A stretch of 55,027 nt of DNA from CAYQJS01 sp964417895 (GCA_964417895.1 CAYQJS010000038.1:1-55027), one strand, 5' to 3'. Counted from the first letter of the stretch, positions 9,160 to 17,885 are shown. Numbers and translations are program-made. The notes: generated by a model not told the origin, from the sequence alone.

Positions 9160-9244
9160 CACGACCTCCCTTGCTTGGTGCGGCGTCGCCTAATTCGTGA
9201 CCCTCGAGGCCCGAGGCCAAGGAGCAGCGGTAGTGGCAATCCAT

Positions 9245-9269
9245 CCCTCTCCCACCGCAGTGGGAGAGG
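9245..9269. repeat. CCCTCTCCCAC hairpin
   Basis: An imperfect inverted repeat, CCCTCTCCCAC/GTGGGAGAGG, in the 250-bp gap between the amidohydrolase start and the aldolase stop. It is inverted relative to the copy at 9348. Nothing else is seen in this gap. Confidence 0.6.
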
Positions 9270-9347
9270 TTAGGTGAGGGCACTTCCTCCATCGGTTCTT
9301 TGAAGCAGCGGAGATGTTTGCCTGCGTAGTGGGTGGCCCTCACCCTC

Positions 9348-9373
9348 CCCTCTCCCATCGCGATGGGAGAGGG
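9348..9373. repeat. Perfect 26-bp palindrome of the CCCTCTCCC family
   Basis: CCCTCTCCCATCG is followed directly by its exact reverse complement. It lies 39 bp beyond the end of the aldolase gene (minus strand) and may serve as a terminator stem. Confidence 0.65.
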
Positions 9374-9411
9374 ACTACTCCCCGCCGGTCACGAACTTCG
9401 GCGACGTTGTG

Positions 9412-10185
9412 CTAGTCATCATCCTTATCAATTCGCCGACCGAGGGCCTCCTCGGCCCGGGAGACATAGTAGCGCCAGCTCGCCATCATCCCTTCGACGC
9501 CGCCAGCGGACCCGCGGACGCGTCGGCCTTGAACGGCCGGTCGGCCACGGAAGGCTTGTTCCGGGATCCGTTTCGGCGTACCGACCAGGTAGGCCTTGTA
9601 CATCGTGCGACACAGGGTCTCAAGGGCCAGGGCGTTCATGGTGCTCTGCTCGATGCAATTGCCTGCCGCCGCGATGCCGTGCCCCACCATCAATGCGACG
9701 TCCTTGTTGCCCATGCACTCGGCGAACGCTTCTCCTTGTTCGTTCGTGCCGATGGTTCTGCTATCGGGGTACACCGGTACCCCATCCCGCGCGAGATTGC
9801 TACCCGGACGATACGGCCCATACGCTGGATATATCTCCTTGCCGGTTATGCCCAGCAGAACCGAATACTCCGGGTGCACATGGACCACGCTCTTGACATC
9901 GGGGCGCATCTTGTAGATCCAGATGTGCAGGAAGCTTTCGCTAGGAGGCTGAAGGTCGTCCGGCCCGTCCACCATGTCCGCGTCAAAGTTGACTTTCACG
10001 ATGTCGCGCGGACGGGCGTAGCGCAAGCCTACCTGGTTGGGGCCCTTGCCCTTGATGAGCATCGTGTCATCGTCAAGGCGGTAGCTGACGTGCCCGGTGG
10101 CTCCATGCGTCATGTCGTAGGCGCCCAGGACCCTGCATGCCTGCGCCAGATCCTCCGCTAGCTCACGTTCCTGATAGAAGCCCAT
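9412..10185 (-). CDS. Class II aldolase/adducin-family protein
   Basis: 257 residues. ATG 10185 is used because GGAGAG precedes it; an earlier start at 10221 would run into repeat DNA. Family marks are THGATGHVSYR near residue 25, the zinc pair in VVHVHPEYSV and the third zinc His in MVGHGIAAAG. Relatives are fuculose- or ribulose-phosphate aldolases and decarboxylases of hydroxylated aromatic acids. No phosphosugar genes are nearby, and amidohydrolases and cupins dominate. A decarboxylase or lyase of a ring-derived acid is therefore as likely as a sugar aldolase (inference). Confidence 0.85.
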   Translation of the reverse strand: MGFYQERELAEDLAQACRVLGAYDMTHGATGHVSYRLDDDTMLIKGKGPNQVGLRYARPRDIVKVNFDADMVDGPDDLQPPSESFLHIWIYKMRPDVKSVVHVHPEYSVLLGITGKEIYPAYGPYRPGSNLARDGVPVYPDSRTIGTNEQGEAFAECMGNKDVALMVGHGIAAAGNCIEQSTMNALALETLCRTMYKAYLVGTPKRIPEQAFRGRPAVQGRRVRGSAGGVEGMMASWRYYVSRAEEALGRRIDKDDD

Positions 10186-10210
10186 TGTTCTCCTCTCCTC
10201 CGCTCGCTGG

Positions 10211-10229
10211 TAGTGGGTCACTTCGCATG
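10211..10229 (-). repeat. 19-bp CATGnnAAnTGACCCAnTA motif, copy 1
   Basis: On the minus strand this reads CATGCGAAGTGACCCACTA. It follows a G-rich stem (GGGGGGTAGCCCCC). The same arrangement occurs at 25122-25140 and, with a different stem, at 18033-18051. Confidence 0.6.
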
Positions 10230-10278
10230 AACGTGGGGGCTACCCCCCTCCCTAACCCTCCCCCCCAAGGGGGGAGGG

Positions 10279-10392
10279 AACCAGTTCTCTTCCCCCTCGC
10301 CCTCGACGGGGGAGAGAACCAGTTCTCTTCCCCCTCCCCCTCGACGGGGGAGAGAATCAGTTCTCTTTCTCCCTCCCCCTCGACGGGGGAGG
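10279..10392. repeat. Three tandem 38-bp units
   Basis: Units begin AACCAGTTCTCT at 10279 and 10317, and AATCAGTTCTCT at 10355. Each carries a CCCTCGACGGGGG stem. The array fills the gap between the aldolase start and the large hydrolase, where no gene is seen from 10186 to 10717. Confidence 0.8.
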
Positions 10393-10563
10393 GTTGGGGT
10401 GGGGGTGACCGTGATCCCAAACATCGTAGTCCCCGCCCATCGACCTGGCAAGACTACCGATGCATCCGAGCCGTGTCAACGTTCGGTATTTTGGACGGCC
10501 AGCGCAGCTCGGCGGAAGTGAGTTGTGGGTTGCGCCCAAACGCCCGGGCGACTTCAACCGAAT

Positions 10564-10677
10564 CCCTCTCCCATCGCAATGGGAGAGGCTAGGTGAGGGC
10601 CCCTCCCGAACCCTAGTACCATCGGCCATCGAGGTCTGCCCTCACCCCAGCCCTCTCCCGCTGCGGCAGGAGAGGGG
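10564..10677. repeat. Two CCCTCTCCC hairpins facing each other
   Basis: The hairpin at 10564-10588 (CCCTCTCCCAT…ATGGGAGAGG) is followed by GTGAGGGC. The second, at 10651-10677, is preceded by CCTCACCCCAG. The pair is therefore inverted, as at 9245/9348. Confidence 0.65.
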
Positions 10678-10717
10678 GCCTGCCCGCACGACCAACTAGC
10701 GGTGCTCTTGCGCCGAC

Positions 10718-12856
10718 GTGTACTGGTTGCACTCCAGCGCGTGGCGCTGCAATATCTCACGCACGCGTGAGCGCGAGCCCCGGGCGTGCTCGTTCGGGAG
10801 AGAGGTTGATGCCCTGGCCCAGAACCAGGTTCGCATCGACATCGAGCGGCGGGAACCCTTCGCGGGGGGCATTGCCTTTGACGATACCGGCCCCTACGAG
10901 CGGCTCGCGGGTAAGGCGTACTACGCCATCGACCCGCGCGAGGAGGGACTGCCCTACATCTGCGACCTCGATCTGGCGCCGCGAAACGGCGAAGGAATGG
11001 TCGAGTTCGCCGGGACCGTGGACATCGTCAAGCCGGTTGACATGGGCCGCCGCAACCGGCGCCTGCTCTACGAGTTCTCCAACCGTGGCGGACGCGCCGC
11101 GATCACCACGTTCAACTATGGAAAGGGCCGGGACCTTGCTAACCCGGAAGTCGCGGGCGACGGCTTTCTCATGCGGCTCGGCTACACCGTCATGTGGTCG
11201 GGCTGGCAAGGGGATTTGATCGATCGAGGCACCAACGTCGTGGCGTATCTGCCGGAGGCGCAGCAGAATGGTCAACGGTTGCGCGGCAAGGTGCGCCAGG
11301 AGTTCAGCACCATCACGCCGGGTGTGCTGTCGCTCGGGGTGAGCGCCGGCGCCGAGGGTGGTGACAACGTTCAGCCCTATCCGGTCCTCGACCGCGCAAC
11401 GGCGACGCTCACGATGCGCGAGCGCGAGCGGGATCCGCGCATTCCCGTCCCGGACTCAGAGTGGGAGTTGGCGAAAGCCGAGCTGCGGGACGGCCAGGTC
11501 GCGCTCACGCCCTCCGTGAACGACCTCTACGTCAAGGGCGGCTTCAAGCCGGGCTGGATCTACGAGCTCATCTACGAGACCGAAGGGTCGAAGGTCATGG
11601 GCCTCGGCTTCCTCGGCATCCGCGACCTCCTGTCGATGATTCGCTTCGCCACGCACGACTCCGCCGGCAGTCCCAACCCACTGGCGGGGTATGTCGACAA
11701 GCTGTACGGAACCGGCCAATCGATGGGGGGCCGCGTCGTCCGTGAGTACGTCTACGAGGGCTGGAACGAGGACGCCGAGTCCCGGCAGTTGTTCGACGCA
11801 GTGCACACGCATACGGGCAGCGGCCGCCTATTCCAAAACACGCGCTTCGCCCAAGTGGGCCGCTACCCGCGGCAGCACGAAGAGCACCAGTGGCCGGCCG
11901 AGTACTACCCCTTCACATTCGCCAGCGTCCCAGACCCGTTCAGCGGCCGGGTGGATGGGCTGTGGAAGCGGCCCGCCAGCGATCCGCTCGTCATCCACAC
12001 CCACACCGAAGGTGATTACTGGGAGCGGCACGTCTCGCTGACCCACACCGACCCGCCGGATGCCCGCGATTTGGACGTCCCGGAGACAGCGCGCATGTAC
12101 CATATGACCGCCGCGCCGCACATGGCTCGGCCGGTCCACGATCCCATCTGGATCGGCCAGCTGACGGCCAACGACATGTCCGCGGCGCCGTACCGGCGGG
12201 CCGCCCTGGTGATGCTGGACGAATGGGCCACGGACGGCACGCCGCCGCCTCCGACGCTGCTCCCACGCGGCTCGGATGGCACGCTCGTCCCAGCCGACGA
12301 AGCCCTCGCTCGCTATCCGAAGGTACCCGGCGTAAACCTGCCCGCCGCCTCCCCGAGCCGGCTGCCACGCTACAACTATGGCCCCGACTTCGACGAGAGC
12401 GGCATCGTGAGCGTGTTCCCGCCCGAGCCGGTCGTCGGCCAGGAGTACCCGCTCCGCGTGCCCATGGTCGATGCCGATGGCAACACCGTTGCCGGGCTGC
12501 GCTACCCGGACGTGGAGGTGCCGCTGGGGACGTACAACGGCTGGTCGCTCCGCAAGGCCGGCTTCGCCGAAGGTGAGCAGTTCTGGAACACGGGCAGCTT
12601 TGTCCCCTTCGCCCGCACGCGGGCGGAACGAGAAGCGAATGGCGACCCGCGACCGTCGATCGAGGAGCGCTACCCGAGCCACGAGGCCTACGTCGAGGCG
12701 GTGCGGCGGGTCTGTGCGCCGCTCGTGCGCAACGGGCTGATGCTGCAGGAGGACGCCGACCGCTTCGTCGGGGCCGCGCGCACTCGGAACCCGCTCGATC
12801 CGTCTGTCCCGCTCGGACCGCTGATTCGGGTGCTCACCGCCCCTGGCGGCGATTAA
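10718..12856 (+). CDS. Large alpha/beta hydrolase domain protein (Abhydrolase_10 type)
   Basis: Up to 712 residues. The family-like part starts near residue 37 with VRIDIERREPFAGG and GPYERLAGKAYYAIDP. The nucleophile elbow is YGTGQSMGGR near residue 330, and VIHTHTEGDYWE follows near 425. The family is uncharacterised, and members are long secreted or cytoplasmic esterase-like proteins. The start is uncertain: GTG 10718 has no ribosome-binding site, and the well-placed ATG at 10809 is in another frame. No signal peptide is visible. The gene may share transcription with the Uma2 gene, but a promoter-like site lies between them. Confidence 0.8.
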   Translation: MYWLHSSAWRCNISRTREREPRACSFGREVDALAQNQVRIDIERREPFAGGIAFDDTGPYERLAGKAYYAIDPREEGLPYICDLDLAPRNGEGMVEFAGTVDIVKPVDMGRRNRRLLYEFSNRGGRAAITTFNYGKGRDLANPEVAGDGFLMRLGYTVMWSGWQGDLIDRGTNVVAYLPEAQQNGQRLRGKVRQEFSTITPGVLSLGVSAGAEGGDNVQPYPVLDRATATLTMRERERDPRIPVPDSEWELAKAELRDGQVALTPSVNDLYVKGGFKPGWIYELIYETEGSKVMGLGFLGIRDLLSMIRFATHDSAGSPNPLAGYVDKLYGTGQSMGGRVVREYVYEGWNEDAESRQLFDAVHTHTGSGRLFQNTRFAQVGRYPRQHEEHQWPAEYYPFTFASVPDPFSGRVDGLWKRPASDPLVIHTHTEGDYWERHVSLTHTDPPDARDLDVPETARMYHMTAAPHMARPVHDPIWIGQLTANDMSAAPYRRAALVMLDEWATDGTPPPPTLLPRGSDGTLVPADEALARYPKVPGVNLPAASPSRLPRYNYGPDFDESGIVSVFPPEPVVGQEYPLRVPMVDADGNTVAGLRYPDVEVPLGTYNGWSLRKAGFAEGEQFWNTGSFVPFARTRAEREANGDPRPSIEERYPSHEAYVEAVRRVCAPLVRNGLMLQEDADRFVGAARTRNPLDPSVPLGPLIRVLTAPGGD

Positions 12857-12883
12857 TGGATTAGGCAGCCCTGTCATGCGGGC

Positions 12884-12889
12884 TATACT
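12884..12889 (+). promoter_or_regulatory. Promoter -10 element TATACT
   Basis: TATACT lies 35 bp before the Uma2 start. A weak -35-like TTAGGC (12861-12866) is 17 bp upstream. Other starts in this window have the same -10 sequence. Confidence 0.4.
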
Positions 12890-12923
12890 GAGCGCGGTAG
12901 GCCCTTCAATGGAGGCGCCCTGA

Positions 12924-13508
12924 GTGACCACGGCGTTCCGATTCACATCCGCGGATCTGGAACGGATGCCTGACATCGAGGGGGTCCGCTACGAGATCAT
13001 CGACGGAGAGCTCTACGTGTCGAGACAACCCGTCGAGTCCCACCAGTACGCATGCGTGGTGCTGTCCTCCGCGCTGCACGTCTGGAACGCGCAGACCGGA
13101 TTGGGCCTCACGGTGCAGGTTCCGGGGCTTGTGTTCTCGGCCGACAATGATGTGATCCCCGATCTCGTTTGGATCAGCCACGAGCGCCGGGCCCTAGCCC
13201 TGGATGAGAAGGGGCACTACAGCATCGCTCCAGAGCTGGTGGTCGAGGTGCTCTCTCCGGGTTCGATGAACGAGCGGCGCGACCGAGAGCTGAAGCTGAA
13301 CCTTTACTCCCGCCAGGGGGTGCAGGAATACTGGATCGTCGACTGGCGACAACACATCGTCGAGGTCTACCGTCCCGAAGCCGGCACGCTGCGGCTCTTA
13401 ACCACCCTCTCCGACGACGACGAGGTCACTTCGCCACTTTTCCCCGGCTTCGCGTGTCCTGTGGCGAGCCTTTGGGCCCCCCCGGTTAGGCGACAGCCCG
13501 AGCGCTAG
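12924..13508 (+). CDS. Uma2-family (DUF820) putative endonuclease
   Basis: 194 residues, full length for the family. GTG 12924 has GGAGG 8 nt upstream. The PD-(D/E)XK-like core is visible: PDLVWIS, then APELVVEVLSPGS, then a Lys in ELKLNLYSRQGVQEYWIVD. Uma2 proteins are predicted nucleases of unknown target, expanded in Chloroflexota and cyanobacteria and often scattered as orphans. Unlike the deleted copy at 1018, all motifs are present here. The role is unknown. Confidence 0.85.
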   Translation: MTTAFRFTSADLERMPDIEGVRYEIIDGELYVSRQPVESHQYACVVLSSALHVWNAQTGLGLTVQVPGLVFSADNDVIPDLVWISHERRALALDEKGHYSIAPELVVEVLSPGSMNERRDRELKLNLYSRQGVQEYWIVDWRQHIVEVYRPEAGTLRLLTTLSDDDEVTSPLFPGFACPVASLWAPPVRRQPER

Positions 13509-13581
13509 AACGAGAAATTCGTAGTCCTCGATCTCGGGCCGCGCCCGGCGATGCCGCTGTCGTAATCGGAAAGCAGCGTCT

Positions 13582-13872
13582 TCAGCAGCCTGCTAGGACG
13601 GCCTTGACCTGCGCCACATACGTCGCCTCCTCCTCGAGGCCCCAGCCGGGCGGTCGCTCCACCACGTAGCAGGAGCCGTCCTCCTGCAGCGTGCAGATCA
13701 GTCGGTCGAAACCGTCCACGTGGTCTTCTCCGACGAGCAGCAGGATGCCGTAGTCGAGGCCCACGCGCGCCCAGACGTAACGCATGAGCCGCTGCACGTC
13801 GATCGCCTGGTCGTCCAGGTCGCCGGCCATCAGGCGCGCCGCAAGCTCATGCGGATCAATGGCCACGGTCAC
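13582..13872 (-). CDS. Hypothetical protein divergent from vapB
   Basis: I do not recognise this gene. From GTG 13872 it would encode about 96 residues ending YVAQVKAVLAGC. The sequence looks coding (LMRYVWARVGLDYGILLLVGEDHVDGFDRLICTL) and is acidic. The frame stays open far upstream, antisense to vapBC, so the start is a guess based on the divergent layout. It could be an accessory to the toxin-antitoxin pair or an unrelated short gene. Confidence 0.45.
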   Translation of the reverse strand: MTVAIDPHELAARLMAGDLDDQAIDVQRLMRYVWARVGLDYGILLLVGEDHVDGFDRLICTLQEDGSCYVVERPPGWGLEEEATYVAQVKAVLAGC

Positions 13873-13905
13873 GGGAAACTCAGTCCATGCATGTGCCTCA
13901 CATGA

Positions 13906-13911
13906 TACAAT
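13906..13911 (+). promoter_or_regulatory. Promoter -10 element TACAAT for vapBC
   Basis: TACAAT ends 9 nt before the vapB ATG (13921). Transcription would start almost at the start codon, giving a nearly leaderless mRNA. No ribosome-binding site lies between them. No clear -35 is seen. Confidence 0.4.
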
Positions 13912-13920
13912 GCAGTACAC

Positions 13921-14151
13921 ATGACCAAAATGATACAGATTCGCAACGTGCCGGATGAAGTCCACACAAAGCTCAAGGTGCGCGCGGCGCAAATGGGTTT
14001 GACCCTCTCCGACTACCTCAAGCGCGAGGTGGTGCACATCGCGGAGACGCCCACGCTTGAAGAGCTGTTGGAGCGAATCAGCCGCCGTGGACCCGTGGAC
14101 CTCCGTGAGTCGATCGAGGACGCGGTGCGGGCTGAGCGCGACAGCCATTGA
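13921..14151 (+). CDS. vapB: VapB/FitA-like antitoxin
   Basis: 76 residues. The N-terminus MIQIRNVPDEVHTKLKVRA and GLTLSDYLKREV form a ribbon-helix-helix domain of the FitA/VapB type, which binds the operator of its own operon. The C-terminal tail (ELLERISRRGPVDLRESI) would wrap the toxin. Its TGA stop overlaps the TTG start of the PIN toxin gene, so the two are translationally coupled. Autoregulation is expected from the family. Confidence 0.88.
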   Translation: MTKMIQIRNVPDEVHTKLKVRAAQMGLTLSDYLKREVVHIAETPTLEELLERISRRGPVDLRESIEDAVRAERDSH

Positions 14152-14537
14152 CCGTCCTCGACGCCTCGGCGGCCATTTGCGTCCTCTTGAACAGGCCCTT
14201 GGAGCGCGCGGGCGCGCTTCAGCAGCGCCTGCTCGGCGAAGCCCTTCAGGCTCCACATCTGATTGACCTCGAAGTGCTCCAGGCTCTGAGGCGATTTGTC
14301 TTCAGCGGCAGTCTGCCCGCGGATCGAGCCCGCGAGGCGCTGACCGACCTCGCTCAATTCCGCCTCACCCGGTATCCGCACTACCCGTTTCTCGAACGCG
14401 TGTGGCAATTGCGCCATAATCTCACCGCTTACGATGCCGCTTACGTGGCGCTCGCAGAGTTCCTCGACGCTCCGCTGCTTACACTCGATGCGCGCATGGC
14501 TCGCGCGGGTGGAGGCGTGGCTATAGAGGTGTTCTGA
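14148..14537 (+). CDS. vapC: VapC-like PIN-domain toxin ribonuclease
   Basis: 129 residues from TTG 14148, overlapping the antitoxin stop. The PIN acidic residues are in place: VLDASAA (Asp at the start), HLIDLEVLQAL (Glu), LTAYDAAYVALAE (Asp) and LLTLDARMA (Asp). VapC toxins cleave tRNA or rRNA and are neutralised by the adjacent VapB. Length and motif order are normal, so the toxin looks active. Confidence 0.9.
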   Translation: MTVLDASAAICVLLNRPLERAGALQQRLLGEALQAPHLIDLEVLQALRRFVFSGSLPADRAREALTDLAQFRLTRYPHYPFLERVWQLRHNLTAYDAAYVALAEFLDAPLLTLDARMARAGGGVAIEVF

Positions 14538-14558
14538 GTACGGCCCGCGGGGGGCACA

Positions 14559-15230
14559 ATGGCTGCGACACTCCAGCGAGTTCGCTTCCCGGCGGATGGC
14601 GTTGATCCGCCCCTCCTGCAGGGCGAGCTCTGGGCGCCAGACGGCGCCGGGCCCGTCGCCGGCGTGGTCGTGGCTCATCCGCACCCGCTGCGGGGCGGAA
14701 GCATGGATAACAACGTCGTGATGGCCCTGTGCGAGGGCCTGCGGCGGGCGGGGATAGCCGCGCTCCGCTTCAACTTTCGCGGCGTTGGTTTGAGCGAAGG
14801 GCGGCACGGCGGCGGTGACGACGAGACGCTCGACGTGCTGGGCGTCCTCGCATTCCTGGCGGCGCAGCCCCGGATTGGGCCCGACCGGATTGGCCTGGCC
14901 GGCTACTCGTTCGGGGCCCGCGTCAGCCTGGCCGCGGCGGCCACGGCGGCCACGGCGGCCACGGCAGCCCAGATCCGGGCGTTGTTGTGCGTAGCGCCCC
15001 CGCTGCGAGAGCCGCTGCCCCCGAATCAACGCCCCGACTGCCCGTTCCTGGTGCTCGTGGGCGATCAGGACGCCGTGGCTGCCGATGGAGTGGAGCGCTA
15101 CGCGTCGTATCTCCCAGATCCCGAACGGCTGCAAGTCGTCCGTGGAACCGACCATTTCTGGTTGGGCTTCGAGCCCGTGCTGGTGGATGCCGCGCAGCGG
15201 TTCTTCGCGGACGCTCTCACGCTAGAATAG
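14559..15230 (+). CDS. Alpha/beta hydrolase, dienelactone-hydrolase-like
   Basis: 223 residues. Early HPHPLRGGSMDNNVV and FNFRGVGLSEG are typical of this small hydrolase group. The triad is the Ser in GYSFGAR, the Asp in VGDQDAV and the His in GTDHFW. The substrate is unknown; relatives act on esters and lactones. Just after the nucleophile, residues about 127-137 are an AAT-type repeat encoded by a 9-bp tandem repeat. That repeat may vary in copy number. Confidence 0.85.
   Translation: MAATLQRVRFPADGVDPPLLQGELWAPDGAGPVAGVVVAHPHPLRGGSMDNNVVMALCEGLRRAGIAALRFNFRGVGLSEGRHGGGDDETLDVLGVLAFLAAQPRIGPDRIGLAGYSFGARVSLAAAATAATAATAAQIRALLCVAPPLREPLPPNQRPDCPFLVLVGDQDAVAADGVERYASYLPDPERLQVVRGTDHFWLGFEPVLVDAAQRFFADALTLE
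14936..14971. repeat. 9-bp tandem repeat GGCGGCCAC
   Basis: Three perfect units and one degenerate unit lie within the hydrolase gene. They encode repeated Ala-Ala-Thr directly after the nucleophile helix. The unit is a multiple of three, so copy-number change would keep the frame. Confidence 0.8.
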
Positions 15231-15259
15231 CGGCTGTTCGTTTTTGGGAGGTGGGTATC

Positions 15260-16429
15260 TTGGCACGCTCTACTACTGATGATCCCGTCGTGACATTTGG
15301 CAGCTACTACAGGGCCGATCCTAACGACCTGGGCCGCAAGATCTCCTGGTACGACGAGTGGATCGAAAGTCTGGCGATGCAAGGGATTCCCATCTACCGG
15401 GGGAATCACATCGAGGATATGCGCACCGTGGAGGTGGGCTGGTGGGAGGAGAAAGAGTGCGGCGCTGCCTTCCTCCAACTCGACGGCCAGTGGCGCCTGC
15501 TGGACGTCAGGGTCACCGAGGTCCCGCCTGGGCACACCACTGCTCCTTTCAAGATGCTGCTCGACGAAAAGGTCTACGTTCTGTCCGGCCACGGCCAGTG
15601 CACGATCTGGGCGGAAGGCATGCCCAAGCGCAGCTTCGAGTGGCAGCCCCACAGCCTGTTCTTCATCCCTCCGAACTACAGCTATCAGCTCAGCAACCTG
15701 CGGGGCGACCAGCCCGCGCGCCTGGTCCACAGCAACCGGATGGACATCGCCGCCTCTATGATCCGCAACCCGGACGTCTTCTTCAACAATCCGGTTGTGG
15801 ACACCAGCATCCTTTACGGCGATCAGGACATCTTCTCCGAGGCCAAGGTGGTTCATGGCACTGCGGGGATCGCGCGGAGCGAGAGCCGCGCGGTGTGGAC
15901 CTCGAACTTCTTCCCGGATGTGTCGGCATGGGAGAAGCTCGAGCCGTATCGAAATCGAGGGGCTGGGGGTATGACCGTTGCTTTCGGCTCGGTGCACGGC
16001 GGCCTCGGCTCCACGAACGCCAGCATGTCGGTGTTCCCGGCCCAGCGCTACAAGATGGCCCACAAGCATGACGCGGGAGCCGTGATCGTCATTCCCAGAG
16101 GTGAGGGCTACTCCGTGCTGTGGAAGCCGGGCTCCAACGAGCGCCTCGTTTGTCCCTGGCGCGAGGGCAGCCTGCTGGTCCCGCCGCACATGTGGTACCA
16201 CCAGCATTTCAACCTCGGGTTGGAGCCCGCGCGCTACCTGAAGCTAAACGGCCACATCCCCGCCTTCCGAGAGAGCGAGCAGATCGACTACTCGGTCGAG
16301 GAGCCCTGGGTGCGGCGCCGCTTCGGGGAAGAGCTGGCCAAGCGTGATCTGGCCACGACGATGCCTGAGGAGTGCTACACCACCCCCTATTACGAGTGGC
16401 CCTACGGCGAAGACATGAGCGGCGACTGA
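15260..16429 (+). CDS. Bicupin domain protein
   Basis: 389 residues. TTG 15260 is chosen because GGGAGGTGGG lies 4 nt upstream and it avoids overlap with the hydrolase; GTG 15251 is possible. There are two cupin barrels. The first is around residues 90-170 (TEVPPGHTTAPFKMLLDEKVY, SFEWQPHSLFFIPPNYSYQ). The second is around 255-335 (VFPAQRYKMAHKHDAGAVIV, LLVPPHMWYHQHFN). The second barrel keeps the HxH pair, a likely metal site. Ring-cleaving dioxygenases have this shape, but the substrate is unknown. A gentisate-dioxygenase-like bicupin lies at 53776. Confidence 0.78.
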   Translation: MARSTTDDPVVTFGSYYRADPNDLGRKISWYDEWIESLAMQGIPIYRGNHIEDMRTVEVGWWEEKECGAAFLQLDGQWRLLDVRVTEVPPGHTTAPFKMLLDEKVYVLSGHGQCTIWAEGMPKRSFEWQPHSLFFIPPNYSYQLSNLRGDQPARLVHSNRMDIAASMIRNPDVFFNNPVVDTSILYGDQDIFSEAKVVHGTAGIARSESRAVWTSNFFPDVSAWEKLEPYRNRGAGGMTVAFGSVHGGLGSTNASMSVFPAQRYKMAHKHDAGAVIVIPRGEGYSVLWKPGSNERLVCPWREGSLLVPPHMWYHQHFNLGLEPARYLKLNGHIPAFRESEQIDYSVEEPWVRRRFGEELAKRDLATTMPEECYTTPYYEWPYGEDMSGD

Positions 16430-16483
16430 GCACTCCGAGGGAGAGTGTTCGTAGAAAGCGGCATGGGCCACCCCTCACCCTAA

Positions 16484-16507
16484 CCCTCCCCCTCAAGGGG
16501 GGAGGGG
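16484..16507. repeat. CCCTCCCCC hairpin after the bicupin gene
   Basis: CCCTCCCCCTC pairs with a G-run ending GGGGAGGGG. It is preceded by CCTCACCCTAA, as in other copies. It lies 54 bp beyond the bicupin stop and may terminate transcription. Confidence 0.6.
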
Positions 16508-16587
16508 ACTCGTTGGCAGCCACTTGCTCGGATAAACCGTTGCTGGAATGCCTCTAGGTTCCGTCGGGGCGGCTCCCGGGACGAGCG

Positions 16588-16593
16588 TATACT
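16588..16593 (+). promoter_or_regulatory. Promoter -10 element TATACT for the MFS exporter
   Basis: TATACT lies 29 bp before ATG 16623. No convincing -35 element is seen. Confidence 0.35.
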
Positions 16594-16622
16594 GGCCCCT
16601 GAGCCAGCAGGGGGCGTCGGGT

Positions 16623-17885
16623 ATGGGGGAGGAGCGGCCGAGCCTGCGCCGCGCGGTGGCGGCGCTCGGGTACCGCGATTATCGGCTCTACTATGTTGGG
16701 TTGCTCGTCGCCGGCGTTGGCAGTCAGCTGCAGACTACGGCCAACATCTGGCAGATCTACGAGCTGACGAACTCACCACTCCACCTGGGCCTCACCGGCC
16801 TGGCTCGCGCGATACCCGTCGTCGCTCTGTCGCTGATGGGCGGCATCATCGCGGACCGCATAGACCGCCGCCGGATCATCATGGTGGCGCAGGCCGTGGC
16901 CGGGGCGCTCGCCATAGCCCTCGCCGCTCTCACCGCCGCCGGGCTGATCGACATCTGGCACATCTATGCCGCGACATTCATCGGCGCTGTCTTCATGGCC
17001 CTCAGCGCGCCGGCGCGCACGGCCCTCATCCCCAATCTGGTTCCGCGCGAGCACCTGCTCAACGGCATCGCGCTGCACTCGACCGTCTGGCAGACGGCAA
17101 ATATTATCGGCCCCGCGATCGCGGGCGTGCTCATCGCGTCGGTCGGCCTGACGACAACCTATTTTGCCAACGGGATGGCTCACATCGTGACGCTGTTCGC
17201 CCTCGGCCTGATGCACGTCGGCGCTGTGGCGGTGAGCAGGCGCCAGTCGGCCGTGCGCAGCCTGGTCGAAGGGCTGTCGTTCGTGCGACGCAATTCGGTC
17301 ATTCTGACGCTGCTGAGCACAGACGCGGCAGCGACCTTCTTCGGCGGATACCGTGTGCTGATGCCGTTCTTCGCCGCTGCCGTGGGCGTCGGGCCCCAGG
17401 GTCTCGGCCTGCTGTACGCGGCGCCCGGCGTAGGCGCGCTGCTCGGTGCTGGCACGGTGATGTCGCTTGGGGACCTGCGGTACAAGGGCCTGGTGGCGGT
17501 CACGGCCATCCTCGGCTACTGCGTGGCCCTCGTTCTGCTCGCCCTCTCGCCCTGGTTCGCGCTCTCTCTCGTCGCGGCCGGCGCCCTCGGAATGCTCGAC
17601 TCGTGGCAGGCGACTCCGCGCAACGCGGTGATTCAGGCGATTACACCCGACGAGCTGCGAGGGCGCGTCTCGAGCTTCCAGCACATGCTCACCAATGGCA
17701 TGCCGGCACTGGGGCAGACGTACAACGGGGCTCTGGCGGCGGTCATCGGGCCAGCGCTGGCGGTCGTGGTGGGCGCTGTGGCCTGCGCAAGCGTGGTCAT
17801 CAGCATCGTAGCAGCCCGCCCGGAGCTGCGGGCCCGTGACCTGGGATCGCCTCCGCGGCCGACGGGTGTCACCCGAACATCTTGA
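16623..17885 (+). CDS. MFS transporter, EntS-like (MFS_3) exporter
   Basis: 420 residues from ATG 16623. A longer frame to 16548 is unlikely. It has about 12 transmembrane segments and begins ALGYRDYRLYYVGLLVAGVGSQLQTTA, typical of the MFS_3/EntS group. The loop GGIIADRIDRRRIIM follows, then SAPARTALIPNLVPREHLLNGIAL, a strong signature of that group. These are drug or siderophore exporters. No siderophore genes are present, so the substrate is unknown. Confidence 0.88.
   Translation: MGEERPSLRRAVAALGYRDYRLYYVGLLVAGVGSQLQTTANIWQIYELTNSPLHLGLTGLARAIPVVALSLMGGIIADRIDRRRIIMVAQAVAGALAIALAALTAAGLIDIWHIYAATFIGAVFMALSAPARTALIPNLVPREHLLNGIALHSTVWQTANIIGPAIAGVLIASVGLTTTYFANGMAHIVTLFALGLMHVGAVAVSRRQSAVRSLVEGLSFVRRNSVILTLLSTDAAATFFGGYRVLMPFFAAAVGVGPQGLGLLYAAPGVGALLGAGTVMSLGDLRYKGLVAVTAILGYCVALVLLALSPWFALSLVAAGALGMLDSWQATPRNAVIQAITPDELRGRVSSFQHMLTNGMPALGQTYNGALAAVIGPALAVVVGAVACASVVISIVAARPELRARDLGSPPRPTGVTRTS

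Noticed and set aside
10281..10420. Short open frames of PSPVEGEGE-type peptides in both directions
   Set aside because: They are translations of the 38-bp tandem repeat and have no independent support.
13582..14256. Full 224-residue minus-strand frame
   Set aside because: Its N-terminal half is antisense to vapBC; only the part up to about 13872 looks coding.
14987..15259. An upstream extension of the bicupin gene
   Set aside because: It lies out of frame inside the alpha/beta hydrolase gene; the TTG at 15260 has a strong ribosome-binding site.
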